This document shows, one piece after another, positions 11,513 through 21,745 of a stretch of 64,000 nucleotides of DNA (the first letter of the stretch is position 1; every line of letters begins with the position of its first letter). Where the stretch lies: the NCBI GenBank assembly GCA_035610365.1, contig CM069432.1, positions 3,224,001 through 3,288,000 on the forward strand, read 5' to 3'. The DNA is from Aquatica leii (taxonomy: Eukaryota; Arthropoda; Insecta; Coleoptera; Lampyridae). The notes under the pieces were generated by a model. The model had not been told where the DNA came from and did not search any database. It saw only the letters and a program-made list of their open reading frames with translations. Position numbers and translations under genes: made by a program.

Positions 11513-13168
11513 GGAACTACAGCATGCGGCTTCTCTCGCATCCAAGCTTCTATCTTGCCAATCTTCCTTCTGCATGTACCTATCTTGCATTGCTTGATAT
11601 ACTACATCATTCCAAGAGAGTCGAGGCCTTCTTCTCTTTCTGCGACGTGGTGGTTGCCAATTCCATATTTTTAATGGCCATCTCTCTTCCGGCATTCTCC
11701 TTAGGTGTCCGTACCAATTTAAACGTTTACCTTCGATAGTGTCAAGAATATTTAATGTTATCCCCATCCTTTCTCTGATATTCTGGTTATTAACTTTATC
11801 CAGTCTTGTTATCGCGCAACTCCGTCTCCAGTAATCCATTTCCATTGCCTTCAACTTGCCTTCGTTTCTTTTTGATATCCCCCACACCTCTGATCCATAT
11901 AGAGTGATACTCTCTACGACCGATTTATATATTCTTCTTTTGACATTCTTATTGGTGTTTCTGTTCCAAATGATTGAGTGTAACTGTCTTGTCGCAGCTT
12001 TTCCCTTTACAATTCGATTTTTGATTTCTTCGTCACTCCCACCTTTGTTAGATACAGTTATTCCCAAATATTTATAAGTCTGACAGCATTTCACTACAGA
12101 ACCATCATCCAATGTTAAGTCCTGTCCTGTTCCTCCAACGACCATGTACTCAGTCTTATCAAAGTTAATTTCCAGGCCCCATTTTCTATATTCTTCACTG
12201 AGCTTTCTCAGCATGTAGCATGCGTCATCTGTATCTTCTGCGAAAATTACTTGGTCATCTGCGAAGTTCAATGAGTATAAAACGTCGTCATTGATGTTTA
12301 TTCCCATGTATTTACATTTGTTTCTCCAGGCAGTCAGAGTTTCGGTTAAATAGATTTTGAAGAGAGTTGGCGCTAGACAACACCCCTGCCTCAGGCCTTT
12401 GTTTACTTCAAACGCAGGAGACAGTAAGTTTCCCACCTTTACACAGCTGCTATTGTCACTATACATCCTTTTTATAGCATTTATATAGCCTTTACTAACT
12501 TGTTGATTTTCCATCGCTTGCCACAACTTAAGTAATGGAGCACTATCATAGGCTTTACGAAGGTCGATGTAGATCAAATGAGTCTCTAAATTATGGGCTA
12601 GTCGTTTGTCTACTACTTGCCTGATGCTAAAAATGTTGTCGATGCATGATCGGCCAGCGCGAAAGCCACTTTGTTCCTCTTCCTCGGTAACTTCAATTTC
12701 AATTCTAGCTTTAAGTATTTTGCCGTAGATTCTGCCAATGGAACTCAATACTGTAATACCACGATAGTTCGTGCACTGATCCCTGCTACTTTTTTTATAA
12801 ATGTTAGTGATGTACCCTTCTCTAAAGTGGTCCGGAATAGTATACCCAATAAGACACAGGGAAAACAATTTAGCAAGAAGCTCAAACATAAGGGAAGGTG
12901 CTGCTTTTATAAGTTCTATGTTTACTGCACCTGGTCAAGGTGCCTTCCCATTTTTAAATCTGTTTACTGCCTCTTTAACTTCTCGTGTTGTTATATGTGC
13001 TATATCCGCTATATCTTCGGGTTCTAAGTTTTCTGGGGAAGCAGGTGTTTCTTTAAACTCATTGCGATTTTCTTTTAGCAGTTCTTCATAATAATCCGTC
13101 CACTTATTTAAACCTATGAGTTGTATGCTCGAATGGGATTTTTCATTTGTTCTAAGGCTTTTAACCAC
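11513..13168 (-). pseudogene. RTE copy 1 reverse transcriptase
   Basis: Two overlapping frames (13168-12935 and 12889 onward) cover the RT. Visible motifs are NRFKNGKAPG (domain 0/1), YRGITVLSSIGRIYGKIL, EEQSGFRAGRSCIDNIFSI, HLIYIDLRKAYDS (first catalytic Asp), KGLRQGCCLAPTLF, LNFADDQVIFAED (catalytic box) and KYLGITVSNKGG. A C-terminal region with RLNWYGHLRRMPEERWP follows, typical of RTE-like insect elements. One frameshift separates the two pieces near 12930-12900. The stop after the last coding block has been lost or skipped, so the frame reads through the TA repeat. Confidence 0.85.
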
Positions 13169-13570
13169 GTTCCATGCTTCCCTTGACCTAGTACTTCCAA
13201 TACAGCTATTAATTTGCTCACATTTTTTATCTCACGTTTCATTTTTAGTCCTTATTATTTCTTTTTTTACTTCTCTGCTTATTTTTGCATAGAGTGTGTA
13301 ATCTTCCAGTTTGTGAGTGGATAGCCATTTTTGGTAAGTATTTTTCTTTTCCTGCACTTTCTCTGCTATTTTATTATTCCACTAGTAGTTGTCGGGTCTT
13401 CGTCTATTGTGTTCTTTTACCCCTAGGCTTTCAAATGCTGCTTCATGTATTGCTTTTGTTATGTCTCTATATATGGACTTTGGTGTAGTATCGTCAACTG
13501 TTTCGAGTTTTCCACTCAGTCTGAGCCTATATAAAAACTGAATTGAGAGATCCTGCAAGAGATTTAAGTT

Positions 13571-14377
13571 TTAATTTTTGTAGACCTGTTTCTCTCCTTT
13601 CGTAATCTGATTTTCTTTGCTGCAGGGGTTTCCTTTTTGCAAGGGAAATATCACCTTAGAGCGTAACATAAAATGGTCAGAGCCACATTCAGCCCCTCGA
13701 TATACTCTACAATCCTTTACTACCGTTTTGTTGCTACAATTTCCAATTGTATAGTCAATGATAGATTTTACGTTTCTAGTGGTTTGAGTATAAGTATATT
13801 TATGGATTTCCTTGTGCTGAAAGAACCCGTTCCATATTTTTAGGTCGTATTGTTCACTCATACTTATCAGGCGTTCCCCGTTGTCGTTTGTACTATCCTC
13901 ACCGTATCTTCCTACAGCTTTTCCCGCATCTTGTTTACCCACCCTTCCATTAAAATCTCCTAAGAGATATAGCTCCTTTCTGCTACCAACTTGATCCAGA
14001 AGGTTTGTCAAACTATTAAAAAAATCTGTTTTTTCCGCATCGGATGCATTGTCAGAGGGTGCATATGCAGCAATGACTACTATGTCATAGCCTTTGAGCC
14101 TCAGATCGACACGGATTAGATATTCATTTATACACTCCCATTTTTTGATATTCTGTTTAAGGTTTTTGCGAATGGCAATGGACACTCCCTTTTTTGCTCT
14201 ACATGATTTATCTACTCCACTATAGATATGCACATAGTCTTGAAAATCTTCTATACCTTTTCCTTTCTTTTTTGTTTCAGATAGGGCTATTATGTCTAAA
14301 TTGAAGCGGACTAATTCTTTAAACACCTCGTTTTTCTTAGTTGCAATACCTTGTACATTCCAGGTTCCAAAAAACAT
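13571..14377 (-). pseudogene. RTE copy 1 endonuclease domain
   Basis: 268-residue frame. It opens with MFFGTWNVQGIATKKNEV and contains the APE endonuclease landmarks: FNLDIIALSETKKKG (catalytic Glu), VVIAAYAPSD, LYLLGDFNGRVG (Asp and Asn), IDYTIG and AECGSDHFMLRSKV (SDH). The domain nicks target DNA for priming. All key residues are present. The frame is lost in the linker to RT (13571-13168), where stops and frame changes occur, so the single polyprotein is not intact here. Confidence 0.85.
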
Positions 14378-14880
14378 ATGCCTATTTCGTTTGCCTTGTC
14401 GTCGTCGTTTATATCTGTCTTGATTCCGAGGCTTATCGCTTGGAGTTTTTGTAGAATTATAGTTTTACGAGTGTTGGGGAGCAAACCCAACGCCTCACCA
14501 CCAACCTGGAGGACCAGGTAATTTGTACTCAAGGTTTTCTTCCTTTAGACCGATTGTTTACCTGAACTTTAGAGCTCGATCTGCCCTTGTACCTGTTTCC
14601 CCTACAGGCTAGGTTGCCACCTACGCCGGATCCACCGTAATGAAGTTCCTCTTCTCCGCCTTTTCCGCCGGTGTGGTCTTCGTCCATATCCCTGGACAAG
14701 GGGGATGCGTTATACCCCGCAACACTGGGTCCCCAGCATGATTCAGCCACCAACAGATAGTTGGGCCCACCCCCGCGACTTGGACGCACATGCTGAGACT
14801 TACCAAAGTGGGTTCAGAGAAGGTGCCTCTGATTCCCTTTGGGCGGGTTAATGCTTGTGTCTAATTCCACGAGCAAAGGC
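14378..14880 (-). other. RTE copy 1 5' leader
   Basis: This stretch is about 93% or more identical by eye to 32443-32996 of the second copy. Short frames exist (for example 14789-14529, rich in G, S and R, and 14532-14311), but it is unclear whether any is translated. It is noticeably more GC-rich than the surroundings. Confidence 0.6.
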
Positions 14881-14892
14881 GCTAAGCAACGT
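14881..14892. repeat. Target-site duplication of RTE copy 1 (right)
   Basis: Identical to 11457-11468 (GCTAAGCAACGT). Confidence 0.9.
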
Positions 14893-15452
14893 CTTTTCTT
14901 TAAAAACCATTCTAGTCTACATTTAATTAATTTTTCAAAGATTTTCAACACGCATGAAAGTAGAGAAATAGGTCTGAAAGAGTCAGCGTAATTTGGATTT
15001 TTATTAGGTTTGAGTACTGGTATTATTAATATTTGTTTCCACGATTGGATGTCTTTGCCGTGTATCCAAACATTGTTATAAATGTCCAATAAATTTGATT
15101 TTGCATTAGTAGATAAATGGGCAAGCATTGAGTAACTAATTTCATCGAGACCTGGAGCAGAGTTTGAAGTTTTCATTGCCCAATTGAGTTCTGTTAGTGT
15201 AAAAGGTTGATTAAAAAGAGGCGATTCTGTCTCCATTAGACGGTTTGAAGTATCAACTAAAGATAAACATGATGACGGAGGGAAAATATTGTCGAAAAAC
15301 GATTCGGTCCATTCCAAATTGTCGCTTTTCTGTGTTTTTAACGGAACTCGTTTGAATTTTTTTACTTGATTCCACAAGCTCTTGATGGAAGTGTTCTTAT
15401 TTAATTTATTACACCTCAATTCCCAACCATGTCGTGCTTTGGCTTTAAACAA
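14893..15452 (-). pseudogene. I-clade ORF2: EN-RT linker and RT start
   Basis: The frame from 15452 contains SLWNQVKKFKR, FTLTELNWAMKTSNSAPGLDEISYSML (RT domain 1), IPVLKPNKNPNYADSFRPISLLSCVLKIFEKLI (domain 2) and WFLKKRRCLAP, where the RTE interrupts it. Translation of the listed frame past 14892 (LLVELDTSINPPKGNQRHLL) is RTE leader and not I-element. Upstream, 15452-15519 holds a stop or frame change between EN and this part. Confidence 0.8.
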
Positions 15453-15518
15453 TCTCTTAGCTTCAGCAAAACTACGTTTACATTTGATATAGTTTTCTAA
15501 ACTACTCTTCTTTACAAC

Positions 15519-16430
15519 TTAATAGCATTTTTCCTGTTTTTTTAGGAACACCTCGCATTCTTCATCCCACCAAGGAGTGTTTGAGCGATTTTTGGGTTTA
15601 AATGGTTTATTAACTGGAATAGACATTTTAGCCACTTCTTCTACCTTTTTTTTATAAAAAAAAATGTATTTATCTTCAGTACAATCAAAATCCCACAAAT
15701 TTTTGCAAAAGAAGTCGTTGTGTTTTGGATAAATCATGTCGTCCAATAAACAGTTTGAATTTAATTCTATTAAGATTGGAAAATGATGTGATCCTAGGGA
15801 ATCAGACTCAATAGTCCAATTGATATTTGGGGCTATATCTGGAGTACTTATTGTAACGTCAGGAACTGAGACATGTGTTTGTGGAGAGGTTATTCTAGTT
15901 GGCTTACCGTTATTTAAATTTACTAATCCTAATTCATCTACGATCTCTGCAACTTGTAATCCTGATGAGTTGGTAATTTCTGACCCCCAAGCATTATGTT
16001 GAGCATTTAAATCTCCTCCTATGATTCCATGGCTTACCACATTATTAAAAATATGGCTCCAATCTAATTTTTTGGAGTGAACGTTTGGCGGCTTATAAAT
16101 CGACACAATTGAATAGTTCTTGTTGCAAACTGATATTGTTATGCCCGCAATCATAATATTAGAATCAAAATTATTAGGGAATTGTATTTTTAAATAAGGG
16201 ATGGTATCTTTAATAAAAATAGCCACGCCGGCTTTACCATCTATGCGGTCTTTCCGAAGAATATTATAGTTTTTGTATATCACAAGTTGATCTGGTTTAA
16301 ACCAAGTTTCGCTAATCATAGCTATGTCGATATTATTACTGGATAAAAAATATGTCAAACTGTTTTTGTTAGCATTTGCAGAACGAGTATTCCATTGCAT
16401 AATCCTAATTTTTTTGATTTGGCTAGCCAT
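15519..16430 (-). pseudogene. I-clade ORF2: APE endonuclease
   Basis: 303-residue frame starting MASQIKKIRIMQWNTRSAN. The catalytic landmarks are IAMISETWFKP (Glu), VSIYKPPNVHS, GIIGGDLNAQHNAWGS (Asp, Asn), PDVTISTPD and SLGSHHFPILIEL, in which SHH takes the place of the usual SDH. The domain is complete and the start overlaps the ORF1 stop by 8 nt. The frame ends in a stop before the RT linker, so ORF2 is broken. Confidence 0.8.
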
Positions 16431-16965
16431 AATGGGAATTTATTTGTAAATTATCTAAAATTTTCATTAAACTGTTTTTCAAATTAGTTTCGACAAAGTT
16501 TGAAGCAGCTACGTTATAGTTTCTATTTTTATCCAAATCGGCTAAAGTTTTAGCAAAAAATGTATATAGTTGCTCAATAAATGCTTCTTTATTAATGCTG
16601 ATTTTTTCTACTTGATTATTGTTGATTATAGGTGCAGATGGACCAATACTAAATGGAAACATTGGTTCGTTTTCGTATTTCTCTAGCAGGAGGAGAATAA
16701 GCTTTCTTTTTTTTGTTAGGTTGGTTATTAGAGATATAACTGAGATGCAGTCTTTTGCTTGTTTCAACGCGTCTACGTATAATTTGTGATTGATTTAGTG
16801 TAGGAAATTGTTCTTTTTCTAAGCCATTTAGAAGATTAAAGTTATTTATCAAAGTCATACTAGCGTAAGACGAGTCTAGTGATTTGTTTATTTCTGCGAA
16901 TGACCTGTTAGTGATGGCCATTTGTTTTTTAATTGATAATTATCTTTGGTATACGGGACATTCTT
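16423..16965 (-). pseudogene. I-clade ORF1, C-terminal part
   Basis: Directly past the Jockey target site the minus strand reads KECPVYQR, one stop, then KKQMAITNRSFAEINKSLDSSYASM, continuing in the 16921-16649 frame and, after a frameshift near 16660, in the 16767-16423 frame that ends NLQINSHYG. This is the tail of the nucleic-acid-binding ORF1 protein following its zinc knuckles. The ECP-x-Y motif is usual after the last CCHC knuckle in LINE ORF1 proteins. Confidence 0.65.
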
Positions 16966-16978
16966 TAGAAATAGATTT
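16966..16978. repeat. Target-site duplication of Jockey insertion (left)
   Basis: TAGAAATAGATTT, repeated exactly at 18555-18567. Removing one copy with the insert joins the I ORF1 reading NHKSIS to KECPVYQR. Confidence 0.85.
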
Positions 16979-18554
16979 TTTTCCTGTCTTTTATCAATCT
17001 GCAATCAGCCAAGAGCTATAATCAGATGTGACTTCTATTATATATAAGTGGCTTTAGATATGCACATCCTGTGATGTGTCATTTCTTGTTATTAGATGAT
17101 TAGATGGTGGCTAGTCGTATTCTTTTTAGGCGGAATATAAAGTCCTTGGTGTTAAGGAGCTCTGTGGCTAAACTATTTATGTGTTTTTCAAGTCTCTGCT
17201 TATAGGCATCAGAAGACTTCTCTATTTCTTCTCTGACTGTAGGGAGTTGCAGATATTCATGCACTTCTGTGTTCCTTATGAACCATGGGGCATTGATCAA
17301 AGTTTTTAATGCTTTATTTTGGAAGCGTATTTCTATATTTGAGTGACTAGCTGACCCCCAGAGTTGTATACCATATGTCCATACTGGTTTTATAATGCAT
17401 TTGTATATCAGGAGCTTATTCTCCAAACTGAGAGTCGATTGCCTGCCCAGCAGCCAGTGCATATCCCTTTTTGTTTGCTTGTTCTCTCTTTGCCTTAATG
17501 TGATCCCTCCACGTAAGCCGTTTGTCCAGATGCATACCCAGGTATTTCACTGTTGTTTGCTGTGTCAAAATATCTACGTTAAGTGTAACAGGTGGACAGG
17601 CACCTCTATTCAAAGTAAATATTATGTGAACTGATTTTGCAGGACTAGCTCTTATTCGCCACATCTTTAGCCATATTCCGATTCTATCTAGATGTTTTTG
17701 TAGTTTTACGGATGCTAGACTAGGATCTTTACTGCTAGAAAGGATTGCAGTGTCATCTGCATAGGTTGCAGTTATTACTTCTTCTGTGATAGGTATATCA
17801 GCGGTAAATATTGTGTAGAGGATAGGGCCCAGCACCGATCCTTGAGGCACTCCTGCTTCTATTTGGCAGATGGATGACAGGCGATCTCCGCACTTGACTT
17901 GGTAAATTCGTTGTTCCAGATAAGACCTCAAAAGCATGTACTCAGTGTTTGGAAGGAGTAGTTTTAGCTTATATAAGAGACCCTTATGCCATACACGGTC
18001 AAAGGCCTGTTGTATGTCTAGGAATACGGCCGTGCAGTACTCCTTCCTCTGCAGCGTCTGTCGTATTGTGTGAGCTACTCGGTGTATTTGTTCAGTCGTT
18101 CCATGGTGTGCCCGAAATCCGAATTGATAGTCTGGTATTATTTTTTGCTCTTCAAGAATTGGGAGAAGTTGACTTAATATTAGTTACTCAGTAAGTTTTG
18201 ATAGTACTGGGAGAAGACTTATAGGTCTGTAAGATGTGACTTCTGTGGGAATCTTCCCCGGTTTAAGTACCATATTTATAATGGACACTTTCCACAGATT
18301 TGGGAAGTATTGTAGTCTCAACACTGCATTAAAGAGAATTGTCAGCAGAACTATACTTTTCTTGGCTAGCTGTTTCAGAACTTCTGCCGTTATCAGGTCA
18401 AAACCGGGAGCTTTCTTTTGTTTTAGTTGAGCTATGGTTTTTTTGACTTCTGCTGGGGTGACTGATTTCAAGGGTAGAGATATTTGCTGATCGCTATTTA
18501 AGATCCCGTCGATCGTTTTTTCTGTGTCGTCAGCATCAGCTTCATCGGATTTGA
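16979..18554 (-). mobile_element. 5'-truncated Jockey-clade LINE inserted in I ORF1
   Basis: This 1.58-kb piece on the minus strand contains only the RT and the C-terminal domain and is flanked by a 13-bp duplication. It ends with a short A-rich tail (GGAAAAA next to the target site). The 5' end is truncated just upstream of RT domain 1, as is usual for target-primed reverse transcription products. It fuses in frame to the I ORF1 zinc-knuckle frame at 18555. Confidence 0.85.
17100..18554 (-). pseudogene. Jockey-type reverse transcriptase
   Basis: Minus-strand motifs in order: AQLKQKKAPGFDLITAEVLKQL (domain 1), VLKPGKIPTEVTSYRPISLLPVLSKL (domain 2), a stop near 18186, then in the next frame YQFGFRAHHGTTEQIHRV, TAVFLDIQQAFDRVWH (catalytic Asp), EAGVPQGSVLGPILYTIF, ITATYADDTAILSSS (catalytic box) and VKYLGMHLDKRLTWRDHI. 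The C-terminal piece 17462-17100 has IYKCIIKPVWTYGIQLWGSAS and NAPWFIRN, diagnostic of the Jockey clade. Frameshifts at about 17440 and 17940 and the stop near 18186 make it a pseudogene. Confidence 0.88.
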
Positions 18555-18567
18555 TAGAAATAGATTT
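18555..18567. repeat. Target-site duplication of Jockey insertion (right)
   Basis: TAGAAATAGATTT, identical to 16966-16978. Confidence 0.85.
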
Positions 18568-19437
18568 ATGATTATTTAATTTACGTGAAACGCAATAAGA
18601 ATTATTAGCGTCACATTCGTGATTAGTATCTTTGATTTTACCGCAGTTGACACAGTAACAGTGTGTACTTCGGCATTGTTTGGCGACGTGGCCATACCTA
18701 AGGCATTTAAAGCACTGAATCACTTTTTGTACTTACGGCTCTACTGGAAATATAACGCTATCAATAAGTACTTCATTTGGTAGGTAATTTCCTTCAAATG
18801 TTAATAGAAATGAATAAATAGGTACAAATTCTACGTTATCTGCCTTAGTAATTTTCCGGGTTAATCTTTTGACCTCGTTGATATCAATTCTTGTTTCAAT
18901 ATTGTCTTTAATGTAATTTTCGCCAAAAAAAATGTCCACATCTCTAATAATACCTTTACGAAATAGCAAATTATTTGGAATATACGCTTCTCTGTTATTA
19001 ATTGTTCGTTTTTTACTAGATTATTAGCGTCTGCAACTGATTTTAATCCAACTTTCACTTTATTATACCCAACTTTAGTTATTGATGTTATAACGTCTCC
19101 CAACTTTAGTTTTTTATGTAATAGATGACCGATTGTTAATGGATTCAATCTACCAAAATTTTGTTTATCATTTCTCTCCATATACACATAAATATTTGAA
19201 AGGTTGTAGTACTTTTGTAAGGTTGAACGCCCGAATTGTATTTTCCTCATCAGCCAGCACGTTTGCAACATTTTTATTATGAATTTCGATTCCGCTACTT
19301 TCCATATTTTCATGGTTAATTGTTGAACCACTAGATACACTATCACTATCATCACATACAAAAGGTACGTCACTCATTAAGTTTGTTGGCTGCCCCCCTA
19401 TGGGACGGGGACATAGCCATGACTGACTAATCACCAC
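18568..19437 (-). pseudogene. I-clade ORF1, N-terminal and zinc-knuckle part
   Basis: The frame starts near 19380 (MSDVPFVCDDSDSVSSGS) and, through several frame changes (19437-19168, 19373-18861, 18969-18733, 18723 onward), reads an RRM-like region (NPLTIGHLLHKKLKLGDVIT, VGYNKVKVGLKSVADANNLV), a linker, then CFKCLRYGHVAKQC and CYCVNCGKIKDTNHEC, which are CCHC zinc knuckles at about 18715-18620. ORF1 proteins bind the element RNA. The text after residue 60 of the last frame belongs to the inserted Jockey. Confidence 0.7.
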
Positions 19438-19497
19438 ACACTTACTTCTTACAATTATACTAACTAATTAAATTAACTGTAGTATGTAAAAATTAGT

Positions 19498-20701
19498 TTA
19501 TAATAACGCACTCTGATAAACGCAACTTGCTGGTACAACGTTTAACCGGGCACTGGTAAGCAAGTTATATTTGCTTAAAATCAGATAGCAACAAATACTG
19601 CAATTTTTACATGTTGAACATGACTTGTTTGTAATTTTCACGTGGTTGATATTTTCTTTAGGGTGTTCAATATCTTTTTCAGCAAAAACTGTATATTCAT
19701 ATATTGATGACTTTTTTAAGTTGTCCCAATGCAATGCAAAACTTGCTAATTCGCTTCGTTGGTTTTCAGCAGTAGTTTGGTTGTCAAACTTAATCAAGCG
19801 TTCACTTAATTTAACTAACATAGACGTTGAAAGCTCTTGCTGCAAAATTTCGTGGATCCAAGAATGAAAAATCAGCATAAAGGTGGCTAGTTTCTTGAAA
19901 ACGACGGTTCATGCTTTCAACGACCATATCAAGAATGACGTTGTGGACCTGGGTCTTATAAAATGTCATTGCATCGGGTGTAACTTCATCACGACTAGAC
20001 TAGCCTGCCAACATTTTCTTCCTTCTTGTTTTTTTTTCTGAAAGAGCAGATTGTACTTCGAGTTCCAGTTCATCATCTAACTCTAAAAATTTTGAGTTGA
20101 TATGATTGACAAATTTGTCAGCAGGTTTCTGAACAGTAGAAAAATCTCTTGAACATTTCTTGAGTTCTTCGCATGTTACAGATACCATGATGCATGCTTT
20201 TAAAAGATCAATTTTTCTTGTTTGCAAATACTTGGACAGTGGTTTTGCTAACTCAAATATTCGAAGAAAAATTTGAGCAGTCAATACAGTTTCATATTTA
20301 AAACCTTTTGCTTTTGCGCGGACTTCAGGCTTAGATCTGTCATTCGCTTGAATGCGTACTAATGTCACAATAAGGTCAGTGTACAAACCGGATTCTGGAT
20401 TTGAAAACACCCCAAATATTTTTTTTATGTCTTTAGACCATCAGCGAGTTTCACCAATTGTTGATAGTCTTCGATGATGCTCATCTTGAGTGACATTTTC
20501 CCAAATATTCATTCTTTGATAAGAATCTCGAATAAACACAGGAATGTCATTTAACAAACGGAATAATGAAATGCTTGAAATCACGACATTAGTGGTGTCT
20601 GAAATTACCAAGTTCAGTATATGGCCATGGCACCAGACGTGTATTTGATTTGGCGATTCTTTTGAAAACCAGGAAGCAAATCCGTTATGCTGTCCTTTCA
20701 T
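19498..20701 (-). pseudogene. hAT-like protein, central and C-terminal region
   Basis: Frame 20701-20441 reads MKGQHNGFASWF, HVWCHGHILNLVISDT and WENVTQDEHHRRLSTIGETR, typical of the middle of ZMYM1-like hAT proteins (the WCxxHxLNL and R-W segments). 20410-20000 continues with SGLYTDLIVTLVRI, KYETVLTAQIFLRIFELAKPLSKYLQT and a basic end. 19878-19498 ends with CSTCKNCSICCYLILSKYNLLTSA. The terminal dimerisation block (ERSFS-like) is not found. Stops at 20000 and 20441 break the frame. Confidence 0.65.
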
Positions 20702-20961
20702 GTTTGCTGCACCATTAGTAGAAGTGCCGACACATTTGGCTATATCAATGTTACAAGTTTCCAGAGACTGCGATACTAATTGACATCACATCACATATCT
20801 CACAATAATAGAGCATTGGTCCTTTGCTGTAGGGTCTTGGGCTGTGTCAATTTGTATTGAAAACATTCTAGTTTGTTTTACTTGACTTGCAACCGCATCC
20901 TTAATCAGCTGACAAATAGCTTGTATAATTTGATTCACTGTGTTTTTAGAGAGTAAAGTTA

Positions 20962-21745
20962 TTAATGATCCACATCGATCACTCGGTGGAGTACCTCTCG
21001 TCGCCTTTTAACTTGTCCTCGTCTTACAGAAGTTTGTTCTAAAAATATTAGCTTTGCTACATTAGCTTTCTTTTCATGCAAAAAATAGGCTTCAGCACAA
21101 GTTCTGTGCATTACACTTTTTTCGTGTTCTTCAATTCGTTGATGAATGTGTCTCTTATCTGCCATACCTTCAATGAATGAATTCGTTTCAGAACTTTTCG
21201 AAAATGCCAGACAAACGGAACAAAATATTTTTTTCCTGACAGTGGGAAAGCCACTTCCTGTTGGTTCCATCTTTTCTGTTAAAAGTTTTTTGTAAAACGG
21301 CATCAGCAACATCTTGTTTTGGGTGGTAATTAAAAAATAAATTCAGTCGATTTTCAGATGGTCGAGAAAAGTAGTTGATTGAGGTGTCTTCATCAAGATG
21401 CTGAATTTCACAAGTAGAAGCAAGCACAGGAGCTTTGCTTGTTGATTGTTGACTCTGTGTTTCATGTTCATTCTTTTCTTCATTGGTGACACTAATACTG
21501 TCATCTTGAGTTGCCAAAGTGCTGAGTTGTACTTCTTTGTTGATTTCGTGTGCTCCTGTTTCGTCTGCACCTATTTCTTTTGCACTTGATTCCTTTTCTG
21601 TAGAAGCACTAGGTCCAGAACTGCCACTGCCAAACAAAACTGTTAGCTTTTGACATTGTTTTGCAGTTGATTGGAGAGCTGTTCGTTTTTTCTCACGAAG
21701 TTTTTCTGCTCCTCTTTTTCGTTTTCTTTTATCTTTGTTATCCAT
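20962..21745 (-). pseudogene. hAT-like protein, N-terminal and TTF zinc-finger region
   Basis: The frame begins MDNKDKRKRKRGAEKLREKK at 21745, directly after a CAG that could be a splice acceptor. A charged, low-complexity N-terminus is followed by a region around residue 145 with FFNYHPKQDVADAVLQ, and after a frame change (21312-20962) by GTNRKWLSHCQEKNILFCSVCLAF-type text, the TTF-type zinc finger seen in ZMYM1-like proteins. RHIHQRIEEHEKSVMHRTCAEAY completes the Cys/His set. At least one frameshift separates the pieces (about 21190-21310). Confidence 0.65.

Larger units (their letters stand above)
11469..14880 (-). mobile_element. RTE-type LINE copy 1, near full length
   Basis: A 3.4-kb non-LTR element on the minus strand with a 5' leader, an APE-type endonuclease (14377-13571), a broken linker and an RT. 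It ends in a (TA)n tract where a poly-A would be expected. It is flanked by 12-bp duplications and interrupts the RT of the I-clade LINE. A second copy at 29626-32996 shares the same 5' and 3' ends and is almost identical by eye, so the 5' end at about 14880 is probably the true element start. Low divergence between copies points to recent activity in this genome. Confidence 0.9.
9700..19450 (-). mobile_element. I-clade LINE, dissected by an RTE and a Jockey insertion
   Basis: On the minus strand the pieces line up as one non-LTR retrotransposon: ORF1 with CCHC knuckles (19437-18568), ORF1 remainder (16965-16423), ORF2 endonuclease (16430-15519), RT start (15452-14893), RT end and RNase H (11456 to about 9700). 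The gaps are filled by a Jockey copy (16979-18554) and an RTE copy (11469-14880), each flanked by target duplications. ORF2 starts 8 nt before ORF1 stops (ATGGCTAG overlap at 16423-16430), as in many two-ORF LINEs. A C-terminal RNase H domain together with knuckle-bearing ORF1 favours the I clade. It is inactive through insertions and frameshifts. Confidence 0.8.

Noticed and set aside
12671-13091. Long + strand frames opposite the RTE (118 and 96 codons), repeated at 30816-31236
   Set aside because: They are antisense shadows of the conserved RTE reverse transcriptase. The repetition in both copies simply follows from the copies being alike.
14529-14806. Frames in the RTE leader (86 and 61 codons), also seen in copy 2 at 32644-32921
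   Set aside because: They are shared by both copies because these are recent duplicates. There is no ORF1-like domain or other sign of selection, so I do not call a protein.
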